The position numbers and the translations under genes were made by a program. A stretch of 64,000 bases of DNA, from NCBI RefSeq assembly GCF_000183425.1, contig NC_014759.1:3627001-3691000 (forward strand), given 5' to 3'. The stretch comes from Marivirga tractuosa DSM 4126. GTDB lineage: Bacteria; Bacteroidota; Bacteroidia; Cytophagales; Cyclobacteriaceae. Below are positions 41,807 to 51,267 of the stretch, piece by piece. Position 1 is the stretch's first letter. Each line of letters begins with the position of its first letter. Under the pieces are notes generated by a model. The model did no database searches. It saw nothing but the letters and a program-made list of their open reading frames with translations, and was not told the DNA's origin.

Positions 41807-43065
41807 TAATTTTTAGAAGCTTTTAATAGCGAAACATCTTTTTCCTCCATTCCTTCAGGTGCAATTAGATATACTTTTTCTCCAGCATCTATGCCTTCAT
41901 TCACTATAACCTCATTGGCATTAGCTTTCCCTAATTCTACTTCTTGCTTTATAGTTTCTAGACCTGATTTCTTATAAACATAGGAAATGGAATCACCCTG
42001 GTTGAAAACGGATTCCAGTGGTATATAAGTAGCTTTTGGAATCATATCCGTAATAATTTCATTGGCGGTACTCATGGCTGGGCGCAAGGTGGTGTCTGTT
42101 TCATTAATTTCTACTTTGACTTCGAAAACCTTAGCATCAGAATTTGGCCTTTGTTCTCCCACATTGGCTACATATATTACTTCACCAGTTAGTTTCTTGT
42201 CAGGAAATGCATCAAGACCTATATTCACATGCTGACCCTTGGCAATTTTGCGAATGTCAACCTCGTTTACAAATGTGGTGGAAATCATAGTAGATAAATC
42301 AGGAAGTGTGGCCACCGTTGGATCCCAAGCACCAATTGAAGCCCCTTCAGATTTCTTGGATCCGTCATATTCTCGAACATAAATCACCATTCCATCTTCT
42401 GGCGCCATAATTCTAAACTTTTGTCTAAGTTCAAGTAAGAAATCTCTTTCATCTCTATCTTCTGATAGTTCTGCTGCAGCTTCTTGCATTTGAGCTACTG
42501 CTTTATCTTTCTTTAAAAGATAGTTTTCCTTTGCTTGCTTAAATGCTCTTTCCGCTTTACTTAAATCTATTTCTGCTTGTTTAATGGTGGCAGGAGGTTC
42601 AAATTGAGATTGTTCTAACACTAATTTCTTCTCCTCAACAGCGAACTCGAGATTGATTAATTCATCTCTTGATTGTCGAAGTGTCAGTGCAGTATCCAGT
42701 TTTGTTTGAGTATATTGAGATAAGCTTTGTTGATATTCGTTTTCTACGTTCCGCAATCTATCAGCCAGTTCAGAGGCATCTAAACTAGCAACAAAGTCAC
42801 CTTTTTTAACAACTGTGCCTTCATCTACAAGTTTATCTATCTTTACATTCCACAACCTTGCCGCACGAAGACCAGATGGCCCAGTTATTTTGATTGAGTT
42901 TTTAGCCTCCAGTTCACCGGTTGTAGTAATGGCAATGACAAAATCTCCTGATTGAGCTTCGGTCATGATTTCAATAGTTTCAGTGGTGCCACCTCCCCTA
43001 AAGGTGAAAAAAGCTATTATAACTAGTATTATTGCAGAGCCTGCTATGATGAGTTTTTTATTCAT
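41806..43065 (-). CDS. Periplasmic adaptor (membrane-fusion) protein of an efflux system
   Basis: 419 residues. One membrane anchor (LIIAGSAIILVIIAFFTF), then lipoyl half-motif (ITTTGELEAKNSIKITGPSG), a coiled-coil hairpin (about 100-195), second lipoyl half (MAPEDGMVIYVREYDG), and beta-barrel (VRKIAKGQHVNIGLDAFPDKKLTGEVIYV) domain. Connects the inner-membrane permease to TolC. First gene of the three-gene operon. No TetR or other regulator lies upstream. Confidence 0.9.
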   Translation of the reverse strand: MNKKLIIAGSAIILVIIAFFTFRGGGTTETIEIMTEAQSGDFVIAITTTGELEAKNSIKITGPSGLRAARLWNVKIDKLVDEGTVVKKGDFVASLDASELADRLRNVENEYQQSLSQYTQTKLDTALTLRQSRDELINLEFAVEEKKLVLEQSQFEPPATIKQAEIDLSKAERAFKQAKENYLLKKDKAVAQMQEAAAELSEDRDERDFLLELRQKFRIMAPEDGMVIYVREYDGSKKSEGASIGAWDPTVATLPDLSTMISTTFVNEVDIRKIAKGQHVNIGLDAFPDKKLTGEVIYVANVGEQRPNSDAKVFEVKVEINETDTTLRPAMSTANEIITDMIPKATYIPLESVFNQGDSISYVYKKSGLETIKQEVELGKANANEVIVNEGIDAGEKVYLIAPEGMEEKDVSLLKASKN

Positions 43066-43430
43066 TTTATTTTTTTAAGGACGTTCTTAAACGATGGTTT
43101 TGTAAAATTATTGATAATAAATTGAATTTTTGCCACCACTTATCAATTAATCAATCCTACTAGATAAATAGTTGTATTGTAAATATTTGATAGAAAGGCT
43201 TATATATTGGATGTTTGTTTCTTTAAAATAGTTGTATTGTTTTGAGTAAAAAATTCAACTTGTCCGTCTTCATTTGTGCCTGCTTGCTCAGGCAAGTCTC
43301 CATAGATTTAAATCTCTATTCTTAAGTTTCTTTTCAGAACCCGTCAGACCGTTAAAAGTAGACCTTTTACCATGCTTGAATAGCTAGAGGATTCATTCAA
43401 TTTATTACCTTTGCAAACCAATACTAACTT
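43066..43430 (+). promoter_or_regulatory. Intergenic region with direct repeat, GC-rich hairpin and -7 element
   Basis: No gene is seen in 365 bp. A 15-nt direct repeat AAATAGTTGTATTGT is at 43166-43180 and 43226-43240, exactly 60 bp apart. The GC-rich inverted repeat TGCCTG-N6-CAGGCA is at 43277-43294. TACCTTTG (43406-43413) is a -7 element for the methyltransferase gene, 17 bp before its ATG. Confidence 0.55.
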
Positions 43431-44198
43431 ATGAAAAAAATTATCAGTTTTATATTAAGAAATGTACCCCGTAAATACATTCAAAGAATAAGTGGTATCA
43501 GTTTAAAAATCATTGGTCTTTTTTATCGAGGAAATACTGTTTATTGCCCGATCAACGAGAAGGGATATAGAAAATTCTTACCATATGGTAGGGTCAATCC
43601 ACGAGAAAATGCGCTTTGTCCAGATACGCTTTCACTAGAAAGACACCGCTTGATTTGGCTTTATTTGAAAGAGAAGACTAATTTCTTTGACAGTAAGCTG
43701 AAGGTTCTTCATGTAGCACCAGAGCAATGTTTTATGGATCGATTTGAAAAACTCCATGGTGAAGACTATATAACAGCCGATTTAGAATCCCCTTTGGCAA
43801 AAGTGAAGATGGATATTCATGATATCCCCTTTCCTGCAAATACATTTGATGTGGTTTTTTGCAATCATGTGATGGAGCATGTTGAAGATGATATAAAAGC
43901 TATGAGTGAACTACACCGAGTATTAAAACCTGGTGGCTGGGGCATTCTACAAATTCCTTTTTTTGAGCCTATTCCTGAAGCAACCTTTGAAGACAATAGC
44001 ATTACAGATCCTAAAGAAAGAGAGAAAATATTTGGTCAAGATGATCATGTAAGGCTTTATGGAAAAGATTATCCCGATAGATTAAGAAAAGCAGGATTTG
44101 CAGTAACGGAAGATAATTATGTAAATGAACTTCCAGAATATAGAGTAGAAAAATATGCACTGCCTAAAGGGGAGATTATTTATAAGGTAGAAAAATAG
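43431..44198 (+). CDS. Class I SAM-dependent methyltransferase
   Basis: 255 residues. The central part is a methyltransf_11-type Rossmann fold: motif I is weak (KLKVLHVAPEQ instead of LDxGxG), motif II YITADLE, then DIHDIPFPANTFDVVFCNHVMEHVEDD and LHRVLKPGGWGILQIP. The N-terminal 100 residues with CPDTLSLERHRLIWLYL resemble sugar- or cell-envelope-linked methyltransferases. The acceptor is unknown. It is a single gene flanked by GC-rich palindromes. Confidence 0.85.
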   Translation: MKKIISFILRNVPRKYIQRISGISLKIIGLFYRGNTVYCPINEKGYRKFLPYGRVNPRENALCPDTLSLERHRLIWLYLKEKTNFFDSKLKVLHVAPEQCFMDRFEKLHGEDYITADLESPLAKVKMDIHDIPFPANTFDVVFCNHVMEHVEDDIKAMSELHRVLKPGGWGILQIPFFEPIPEATFEDNSITDPKEREKIFGQDDHVRLYGKDYPDRLRKAGFAVTEDNYVNELPEYRVEKYALPKGEIIYKVEK

Positions 44199-44507
44199 AT
44201 TAGAGAAGCCCCCAGCCAGGCTGGCAAGCTATCCTCAATTCTTCCACCAAAGAAAAAGGAGGTTGATAAATGGAGTTGTTTAAATGAAGGTTGTGCACTG
44301 AGCAACCTAAGAATTCTTCTTAATACTGTAAAACCCCGCTTATTTGTAGTAATATTTACGCCTTTCATCAATAAAAAAGTGTAATCGGAAAGATAATTTT
44401 ATTTTTTCGCTATAAATTGTATTAATTTATTTAAAATTGTTGGTTGTACAGCTTAATCAGCTGTTATATTTCATTAATTTGATAGAAGATTTTAAAAACT
44501 ATACTCT
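44199..44507. other. Intergenic region with a GC-rich palindrome
   Basis: 309 bp without a gene. CCAGCC-A-GGCTGG (44212-44224) is a perfect palindrome 13 bp after the methyltransferase stop. It lacks a T-run on the plus strand. I see no promoter consensus for the downstream TonB receptor gene. Confidence 0.45.
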
Positions 44508-47498
44508 ATGGAAATGTATTTACTCAAAAGAACCGCCTTAGTATTGTGCCTGCTAATAGGAATAAATTGGCAAGGAATGGCACAAAAAACCCAGATTTCA
44601 GGAACTGTCGTTGATGATGAATCCAAAGTCCCTCTAATTGGAGTGAATGTGGTTGTAAAAGGAAAAGTACTGGGAACCACTACTGATTTTGACGGTAACT
44701 TCGATTTTAGTGTTAATTTACCAACCCCTATTACCTTGCAATTTAGTATGGTGGGCTATAAAACTGTAGAATATACGATTGATGAAAGTAGTGACAATCC
44801 GGAGAGACAAACTGGCGGAAGCACTGGAATTAAGATAGCTCTAGAAGAAGAGCTCATCATGGGTCAGGAAGTAGTAGTTTCTGCATCAAGAGTGGAGGAA
44901 AGTATCTTGCAGTCTCCCGTATCCATAGAGAAAATGGATGTTTTAGCTATTCAGCAAACTCCCGCAGATAATTATTATAAATCTATTGGCTACTTGAAGG
45001 GAGTAGATGTTACCCAAAGTAGTATCAACTTCCAAATCGTAAATGCCAGAGGATTTAACTCAACTGGTAATACTCGTTTTGTGCAGTTAACAGATGGAAT
45101 GGACACTCAGGCTCCTGCATTGAACTTCCCTATTGGTAATTTAAATGGACCTTCAGAATTGGATGTAGAGAGTGTGGAGTTTATTCCAGGTGCACAATCT
45201 GCACTTTACGGGCCAAATGCATTTAATGGAATTATGAGAGTTACTAGTAAATCTGCATTTGAATATCAGGGATTTAGTGCTTTTGCGAAGACAGGAGTTA
45301 ATCACATTGGGGCAGATACTGGGGCTGGAGCACCAAGTACTCCTCAACCTATGTACGAGGCGTCAGTTCGTTATGCAAAATCGCTATTTAATGATCGTTT
45401 TGCATTTAAAGTGAATGCTAGTTATATGAAAGCAGAAGACTGGTATGCTACAGATTATTCGTCAGACAGAAATGCTGCATTGCAACCTGATGGATTTCCA
45501 TTTAATCCTGGCTCAGATGCGCCAAATTTGATGGGTGATGAAGCTGCGGTAAATTTAGCTATTTTATCTCTTTCAGATGCTTGGGGGACTTTGGCTGGAC
45601 AATTAAGTAATAACTCGCAAATTCAAAGAGATGATATAATTAGAAAAGGGGTTCCTGCAAATCAATTTGTTCAAAATGGATTTTTACCTAATCAGTTGGT
45701 TTCTGCCACACCTTTTGAAGAGCATCAATTAATTGACTATGGTGCTGAAAATCTTAAAGCTAATATTGGACTGTATTATAGATTGAATAATAATATAGAA
45801 GCGAGTTACTTATGGAATGCTGGTTATGGAACAAGTATCTATACCGGTGCTCAGCGTTATAGTTTAAAGAATTTTGGGATTCAGCAGCATAGACTTCAAT
45901 TTGAAGGCACTAATTGGTTTGTGAGGGGGTATGCTACAATAGAGAATTCTGGTGATTCATATATTACAGAGTTTTATGCAAAACGTGTATTGGATCTTAG
46001 CGTTGCAAATAGTCCAGTTGGAGTTTTTACACAGGATGTGTCAGGTTGGTTAGGTACTTATGCTTATAATTATTTAGCTTATTTAGATGCTCAAGGTATT
46101 GATCCTAACACTAATTCGGTGGCCGATGTTAGTGCTCAAATGCAACAAGATGCATTTAGTTATGCACGAACCACTACGGAAGCTTTTTTTGATGTGGACT
46201 TTGATTCGGAAGAAGGGCAAGCTATTTTAAATGAAGCTGCAAACGGGACAGTACCAACTGGACCGAAGTTTAATGACCAATCAAGGATGTATCATGCAGA
46301 GGCACAATACGACTTTAGCGATAAAATCGAGTTTGTGGACCTACTAGTTGGTGGAAGTTTTAGACAGTATGATTTGAGGTCAAATGGAACTATATTTCCT
46401 GATAGTCCTGATAATCCAATTACTATTAATGAAATCGGTGGTTTTGCTCAAGCTTCTAAAAGGCTTTTGGATGATAAATTAAAATTGATCGGTTCAATCC
46501 GTGGAGATAAAAATGAGAACTTTGATGCTGTTTTTAGCCCAAGACTATCAGGAGTATTAACTTTCAATAAAACCCATAATATTAGAGCCTCATTCCAAAC
46601 TGGTTTTAGAAATCCAACCACTCAAGGACAATTCATTAATTTAGATATTATTTCCAGTAGATTATTGGGTGGCTTGCCGGGTAATTTAGAGCAGTATGGA
46701 ATAGGTACTGATCCAAATATCTATACTATTGAATCAGTTAATGGTTTCGCAGCGGATGTCTTTGCAGCTAGTCCAGATGAAAGAGCAGATCCAAACTTCA
46801 TTCCTAATGCAGCGCAACAATTAGTAGCAGTGGAGGACTTCAAGCCAGTAGCCCCTGAACAAGTACAGTCTTTTGAAGTAGGTTATAAAAGTGTTATAGA
46901 TAATAAGTTAATGATGGATTTTGTTGGTTATTATAATAACTATAATAGTTTTATTGTGCAGCAAAGGATGCGCAGAGCTGGATTAAATCCTGATGGCACT
47001 CCTAATCCTTTGACGCTATTGAATGGTACTGCTGACAATACTTTCCAAGTGTATACTAATGCAGATGAGCAAATAAGTGCTTATGGTTTTGCTGGAGAGC
47101 TAAATTATAGTTTACCAAAAAAGTACACCGTAGGAGTTAACTACAATTATAATAAATTAAATACTCAAAATGCGAGTGATGATTTTGTATTTGGATTTAA
47201 CACGCCAGAACATAAGTTTAACTTAAAATTTGGTAACAGAAAATTAACTGATAAACTAGGGTTTAATGTGGTTTATAGATGGCAGTCAGAATTCTTCTGG
47301 GAATCTTCATTTGGGGATGGGATTATCCCAGCTTTTGGAACAGCAGATGCTCAGGTATCTTATAAGTTACCTTCAAAAATGATGTTAAAGCTGGGTGGTT
47401 CAAACTTATTGAATAATTACTACATACAAAGCTTTGGTGCACCTAGAATTGGCGCTATTTACTATGTGTCGATTACTTTCGATCAGTTGATGAATTAA
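44508..47498 (+). CDS. Large TonB-dependent receptor (SusC-like size)
   Basis: 996 residues. An ATG two codons in (44514) gives a more usual signal peptide (YLLKRTALVLCLLIGINWQGMAQ). Carboxypeptidase-regulatory-like domain (ISGTVVDDESKVPLIGVNVV, about 28-110), TonB plug (VVSASRVEESILQSPVSIEKMD ... NARGFNSTGNTRFVQLTDG, about 125-245), and a barrel to the C-terminus. No SusD-like partner follows, so it is not a standard polysaccharide utilisation pair. Substrate unknown. It is followed by a strong terminator. Confidence 0.9.
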   Translation: MEMYLLKRTALVLCLLIGINWQGMAQKTQISGTVVDDESKVPLIGVNVVVKGKVLGTTTDFDGNFDFSVNLPTPITLQFSMVGYKTVEYTIDESSDNPERQTGGSTGIKIALEEELIMGQEVVVSASRVEESILQSPVSIEKMDVLAIQQTPADNYYKSIGYLKGVDVTQSSINFQIVNARGFNSTGNTRFVQLTDGMDTQAPALNFPIGNLNGPSELDVESVEFIPGAQSALYGPNAFNGIMRVTSKSAFEYQGFSAFAKTGVNHIGADTGAGAPSTPQPMYEASVRYAKSLFNDRFAFKVNASYMKAEDWYATDYSSDRNAALQPDGFPFNPGSDAPNLMGDEAAVNLAILSLSDAWGTLAGQLSNNSQIQRDDIIRKGVPANQFVQNGFLPNQLVSATPFEEHQLIDYGAENLKANIGLYYRLNNNIEASYLWNAGYGTSIYTGAQRYSLKNFGIQQHRLQFEGTNWFVRGYATIENSGDSYITEFYAKRVLDLSVANSPVGVFTQDVSGWLGTYAYNYLAYLDAQGIDPNTNSVADVSAQMQQDAFSYARTTTEAFFDVDFDSEEGQAILNEAANGTVPTGPKFNDQSRMYHAEAQYDFSDKIEFVDLLVGGSFRQYDLRSNGTIFPDSPDNPITINEIGGFAQASKRLLDDKLKLIGSIRGDKNENFDAVFSPRLSGVLTFNKTHNIRASFQTGFRNPTTQGQFINLDIISSRLLGGLPGNLEQYGIGTDPNIYTIESVNGFAADVFAASPDERADPNFIPNAAQQLVAVEDFKPVAPEQVQSFEVGYKSVIDNKLMMDFVGYYNNYNSFIVQQRMRRAGLNPDGTPNPLTLLNGTADNTFQVYTNADEQISAYGFAGELNYSLPKKYTVGVNYNYNKLNTQNASDDFVFGFNTPEHKFNLKFGNRKLTDKLGFNVVYRWQSEFFWESSFGDGIIPAFGTADAQVSYKLPSKMMLKLGGSNLLNNYYIQSFGAPRIGAIYYVSITFDQLMN

Positions 47499-47518
47499 TT
47501 ACGATAAAAAGCTCAATT

Positions 47519-47550
47519 AAAAAGGTGATCAATACGTTGATCACCTTTTT
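47519..47550 (+). terminator. Strong intrinsic terminator after the TonB receptor gene
   Basis: AAAAAGGTGATCAA (47519-47532) and TTGATCACCTTTTT (47537-47550) form a perfect 14-bp stem with TACG as the loop. It is symmetrical and could act on both strands. Confidence 0.88.
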
Positions 47551-48127
47551 AATATCTGGTGCTAAAGAGTTAAAAATAAATAATCTGCTTTAATGATACT
47601 GATGCTGCTAGTTTTAAATTCCATTCAATTTCGGGAAGAATAGAATTAATGACTTATTTATACTTTATCACTCTTCGCAGCAATCTCTACCCAAGTTTAG
47701 ATTAGTCTTAAAATAGAAAGCAGTCAAAGGATTCAAGCTAGAATTTTTTGATTTATCCTCCCCCTTCACACACACACACACATTTTATGTTATATGTGCT
47801 CATGTCGTCAAGTGCTTATACACTTTTATTGATTTAACCTTATTAAACCACCTGGTGCTTTGCTCTTTTCCTTTTGCTAAATATTCTACTAAACTATTTG
47901 GTGTGTCTTTTAGCGAATCGGGAGGATATTACGCATAATGTTTTATGTTTTTCCTTAAATGAAGAAAGGAAAAAATGGAGGTGGAGTTGCAAATGTTTTT
48001 TCTTAAAACAAACGCTCTTCAATCTTTAAGGATATCCATAATTGAAAATAGACTTTTTGTTAAAAAGTCAATGATTTGCATTATAGTTCCCAAATCGGTA
48101 ATTACAATAAGGTTAACTTTCTAATAT
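47551..48127. other. Long intergenic region without a recognised gene
   Basis: 577 bp between two terminators (plus-strand receptor and minus-strand FAS1 gene). It contains a (CA)8 run at 47767-47782. The longest convincing frame is only 15 codons (47959-48006, MKKGKNGGGVANVFS). I see no tRNA, no hairpin array and no promoter consensus. It could hold an unrecognised RNA. Confidence 0.5.
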
Positions 48128-48157
48128 AAAAAAAGGCCATCTATCAAGATGGCCTTT
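48128..48157 (-). terminator. Intrinsic terminator of the FAS1 lipoprotein gene
   Basis: On the minus strand AAAGGCCATCT (48157-48147) and AGATGGCCTTT (48142-48132) form an 11-bp stem with a 4-nt loop, followed by a T-run (A-run on the plus strand at 48128-48134). Confidence 0.9.
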
Positions 48158-48179
48158 AAGTTTGATTTTGAATTGTAAA

Positions 48180-49286
48180 TTATTTATTCAATCCATATTT
48201 TGCATCAACAGCATATCTACCAGATGAAGCAGGTAGTAAAATACCTGCGATCGCATGTACCACACCGTTTTCTGATTCAATATTAACAATCTCTTCACCC
48301 GTGTCAGGATCAACTGCAAAAGTAGCTTCGGCTCCAGATTGTCCATTTGAATCCAAACCTCCAGAAGGCACAACGGTTATAGTACCTTGTGCTAGTGTAC
48401 GGAAAGTTACTATATTGTCAGCATCAATATAAGTGAATTCTTCTCTTAATTCTTTTGATCCTATTACATGATTAGCAATAATACCATACCACTGTTGAGG
48501 TTCGAATGAATCTATAGTGATCTTGCCCATTTCAAATACTTGATTGGGTGGAGCCAAAACAGTGATTTGTGATAAGCCTTCAACTGAACCAGTTAAAATT
48601 TGAGTTAGTGGTGTCACGCCTTCAGTTTCAGCTGCATAAGTATCGGCCTTAGCAATAGCATCAGCCAAAACACTAAAATTAGCACTTAGTAAAATAGTTT
48701 GAGATACTTTGTTTAAGTTCGCACCGATAGTATTGCAAATCGATGTAGGAACTAAAATAGTCTCTACAACATGTACAACACCATTAGTAGCTAAAATCTC
48801 TTCGCCAACAAATTGGACGTCTGTATCAGAACATCCAGTAAAAATATTTCCCTCAGCATTAAAAGTGATATTTTCAGACTGAACAGTTGTTAACTCTGTT
48901 TCTTCACTGAAACTTTCTCTTCTCTCAACTGAATTAACAGCATGAAAACGTAAAACTGCAGCAATGACATCAGGTCTAATTTGTTCAAGACTTTCAACCC
49001 CTAATGCAATCTTTAATTTATCAAAGGCTGCATCATTTGGAGCAAATAGTGTTAAGTCATCTCCGCCTAAAGTAGCTGCCAGATCTGTATCTGCATTGAC
49101 AAAAGCCTCTAGCTGAGTGTGAGAGTCACTTTCTGCTACAATTTCTAAAATAGAACTTTCTGGCTCTGGTTCTGGGTCTTCTTCTTCCTCTGGATCACAT
49201 GCCGTAAACATAAAGGCCGACATTACAACGAACAGCATCGCTAAAAGCGAGCTTGTTGATTTTAAAAATAAATTTTTCTTCTTCAT
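48180..49286 (-). CDS. FAS1 (fasciclin) domain lipoprotein
   Basis: 368 residues. Lipoprotein signal peptide ending MFTAC with an acidic linker (DPEEEEDPEPEPES). Two FAS1 domains (about 43-180 and 185-360), each with the H1 box (LTLFAPNDAAFDKL; ITVLAPPNQVFEMG) and the YH box region (GVVHVVETIL; GVVHAIAGILL). FAS1 domains mediate cell-surface adhesion. The acidic linker after the lipid-modified Cys is typical of surface-exposed lipoproteins in Bacteroidota. Single gene with its own terminator. Confidence 0.92.
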   Translation of the reverse strand: MKKKNLFLKSTSSLLAMLFVVMSAFMFTACDPEEEEDPEPEPESSILEIVAESDSHTQLEAFVNADTDLAATLGGDDLTLFAPNDAAFDKLKIALGVESLEQIRPDVIAAVLRFHAVNSVERRESFSEETELTTVQSENITFNAEGNIFTGCSDTDVQFVGEEILATNGVVHVVETILVPTSICNTIGANLNKVSQTILLSANFSVLADAIAKADTYAAETEGVTPLTQILTGSVEGLSQITVLAPPNQVFEMGKITIDSFEPQQWYGIIANHVIGSKELREEFTYIDADNIVTFRTLAQGTITVVPSGGLDSNGQSGAEATFAVDPDTGEEIVNIESENGVVHAIAGILLPASSGRYAVDAKYGLNK

Positions 49287-49557
49287 AATAGTTTTATTTG
49301 TTTAATAGTTGTGAAAATAGGTAAATAAACCACAATCATAAAATATTGTTACATTTTTTTGTTATGCATAACGAGTATTTTATAGAATATTTTACTTCCT
49401 ATGTCTGAAAAGACACAATTTAATCTGTATTGGTTGTGAAACAGTGATATTTTTAAATTTCATGTTTTGCTAAACTAATTGATATCCATTGAAATAATCT
49501 TTGTTGCTTTTCATGCTTTTTAAATTTACTTTCAATCAAAATTTTAAAAAACGCATT
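49287..49557. other. Divergent intergenic region
   Basis: 271 bp between the FAS1 lipoprotein gene and the amidohydrolase gene. It is AT-rich. I see no TAnnTTTG match and no clear repeats, although promoters for both genes should lie here. Confidence 0.4.
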
Positions 49558-51267
49558 ATGAAAATAAAAGCTATACTATTATCGCTTGCGATCTTCAGTT
49601 TTATGGGTTGTCAAAACCAAAAAGAGACCGCTGACTTGATCATTAAAGGAGGTACCATCTATACTGTTAGTGATAATCAACCCACAGTGGAGGCAGTGGC
49701 AGTTAAGGACAACAAAATTATCTATGCCGGAAGCGCATCGGAGCTTGAGAAATATACTTCAGAAAATACCAAACAAATTGATTTGGCTGGAAAAACAATG
49801 ACGCCTGGCTTTATCGAAGGCCATGGTCATTTTATGGGGCTGGGCTATAATGAATTAAATGTTGATTTGCTGCAGACTAAAAGTTTCGATGAAATCATTC
49901 AAAAAGTGAAAGAAGCAGTGGATGGAGCCGAGCCTGGTCAATGGATTACGGGTCGGGGATGGCATCAAAGCAAATGGAGTGAAATGCCCGAAAACACAAT
50001 CAATGGTTTTCCTCTCCATCATGCAATTAGTGAAGTGTCGCCCAACAACCCTGTTTATTTGAGACATGCCAGTGGTCATGCTGGGATGGCAAATGAGAAA
50101 GCTATGCAAATTGCTGGGGTTTTGCCTTTATCAAAAGAAAGCATGGCAAATTTGGATGTGGAAGGCGGAGAAATATTCAGGGATGAGCAGGGTAATCCAA
50201 CAGGGGTTTTCAATGAAAGGGCGATGACATTAATAACCAAACATATTCCTGAAAGCACCCCTGAGAAAGACCGAAAAGCTTTTGAATTAGCCGTGAAAGC
50301 CAGTCATAGAAATGGCATCACAAGTTTTCATGATGCAGGCATAGGAAGAGAAAATATTCAACTTTATCGTGACATGAAAGCGGAAGGAAAACTGGATGTT
50401 AGGATGTTTGCTATGCTAACAGGTTGGGATAAGGAGTTACTTAATGAATGGTATGAAAAAGGACCTGAAGTTGATAGTGCTCATCTTTTAACCATCCGCT
50501 CTATTAAATTAAATTGCGATGGTGCTTTAGGTTCGAGAGGAGCTTGGCTTTTGGAAGAATATACTGATCAGCCTGGTCATTTCGGACATGAGACTTTGCC
50601 TATGAGTTTTGTTTATACCACTTCGAATAAGGCATTGCAAACTGGTTTCCAAGTGTGTTCGCATGCAATAGGAGATAGAGCCAATCAGGAAATATTAGAT
50701 AGATACGAAAAAGCAATGAATGAAAATGCGGCACTAACTGACAACCACAGGTTCAGAATTGAACACGCACAACATTTGCATCCTGATGATATCCCGAGAT
50801 TTGCAGAGTTGGGTGTGATACCAGCAATGCAAGCCGTCCACATGTCATCTGATAGACCTTGGGCCATTGATAGATTGGGTGAAAAGAGAATAAAAGAAGG
50901 AGCGTATATGTGGCAAGCTTTACTGCAATCGGGTGTGCCGATTGTAAATGGAACTGATGTGCCGGTTGAGCCGATTGATCCTCTTGCTTCATTTTATGCT
51001 AGCGTGAGTCGTAAGACTCTAGAGGGAACTCCTGAAGGTGGTTATGAGCCAGAGCAAAAAATGACGAGAGCGCAAGCTTTAAAGTCTTATACTTTGGATG
51101 CTGCCTATGGCGCTTTTGAAGAAGATATTAAGGGTTCAATTGAAGTTGGGAAGTTAGCTGATTTCACCATTTTTGATCAAGATATTATGAGCATTCCAGA
51201 AGATGATATATTACAGACGAATGTTGCCATGACGATTTTTGACGGTAGAGTGGTTTATGAGAAATGA
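49558..51267 (+). CDS. Amidohydrolase (YtcJ-like) lipoprotein
   Basis: 569 residues from the ATG at 49558, which directly precedes a lipoprotein signal peptide (IKAILLSLAIFSFMGCQNQ). A TTG start 19 codons upstream is less likely. Amidohydrolase_3 fold: TPGFIEGHGHFMGLG (metal HxH), WITGRGWHQSKW, SFHDAGIG, CSHAIGDRANQEILD, RIEHAQHL and VNGTDVPVEPIDPLASFY (metal Asp). It hydrolyses an amide or related bond in the envelope. Substrate unknown. Converges on pruA. Confidence 0.92.
   Translation: MKIKAILLSLAIFSFMGCQNQKETADLIIKGGTIYTVSDNQPTVEAVAVKDNKIIYAGSASELEKYTSENTKQIDLAGKTMTPGFIEGHGHFMGLGYNELNVDLLQTKSFDEIIQKVKEAVDGAEPGQWITGRGWHQSKWSEMPENTINGFPLHHAISEVSPNNPVYLRHASGHAGMANEKAMQIAGVLPLSKESMANLDVEGGEIFRDEQGNPTGVFNERAMTLITKHIPESTPEKDRKAFELAVKASHRNGITSFHDAGIGRENIQLYRDMKAEGKLDVRMFAMLTGWDKELLNEWYEKGPEVDSAHLLTIRSIKLNCDGALGSRGAWLLEEYTDQPGHFGHETLPMSFVYTTSNKALQTGFQVCSHAIGDRANQEILDRYEKAMNENAALTDNHRFRIEHAQHLHPDDIPRFAELGVIPAMQAVHMSSDRPWAIDRLGEKRIKEGAYMWQALLQSGVPIVNGTDVPVEPIDPLASFYASVSRKTLEGTPEGGYEPEQKMTRAQALKSYTLDAAYGAFEEDIKGSIEVGKLADFTIFDQDIMSIPEDDILQTNVAMTIFDGRVVYEK

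Noticed and set aside
44508..47498. SusC/SusD polysaccharide utilisation locus
   Set aside because: No SusD-like gene, glycoside hydrolase or sulfatase is found next to the large TonB receptor.
47767..47782. (CA)8 simple repeat
   Set aside because: A short dinucleotide run in non-coding DNA. It is not in a coding or promoter position where phase variation could act.
47959..48006. 15-codon frame MKKGKNGGGVANVFS in the long intergenic region
   Set aside because: It is too short to separate from chance, and no promoter element or conserved context is visible.
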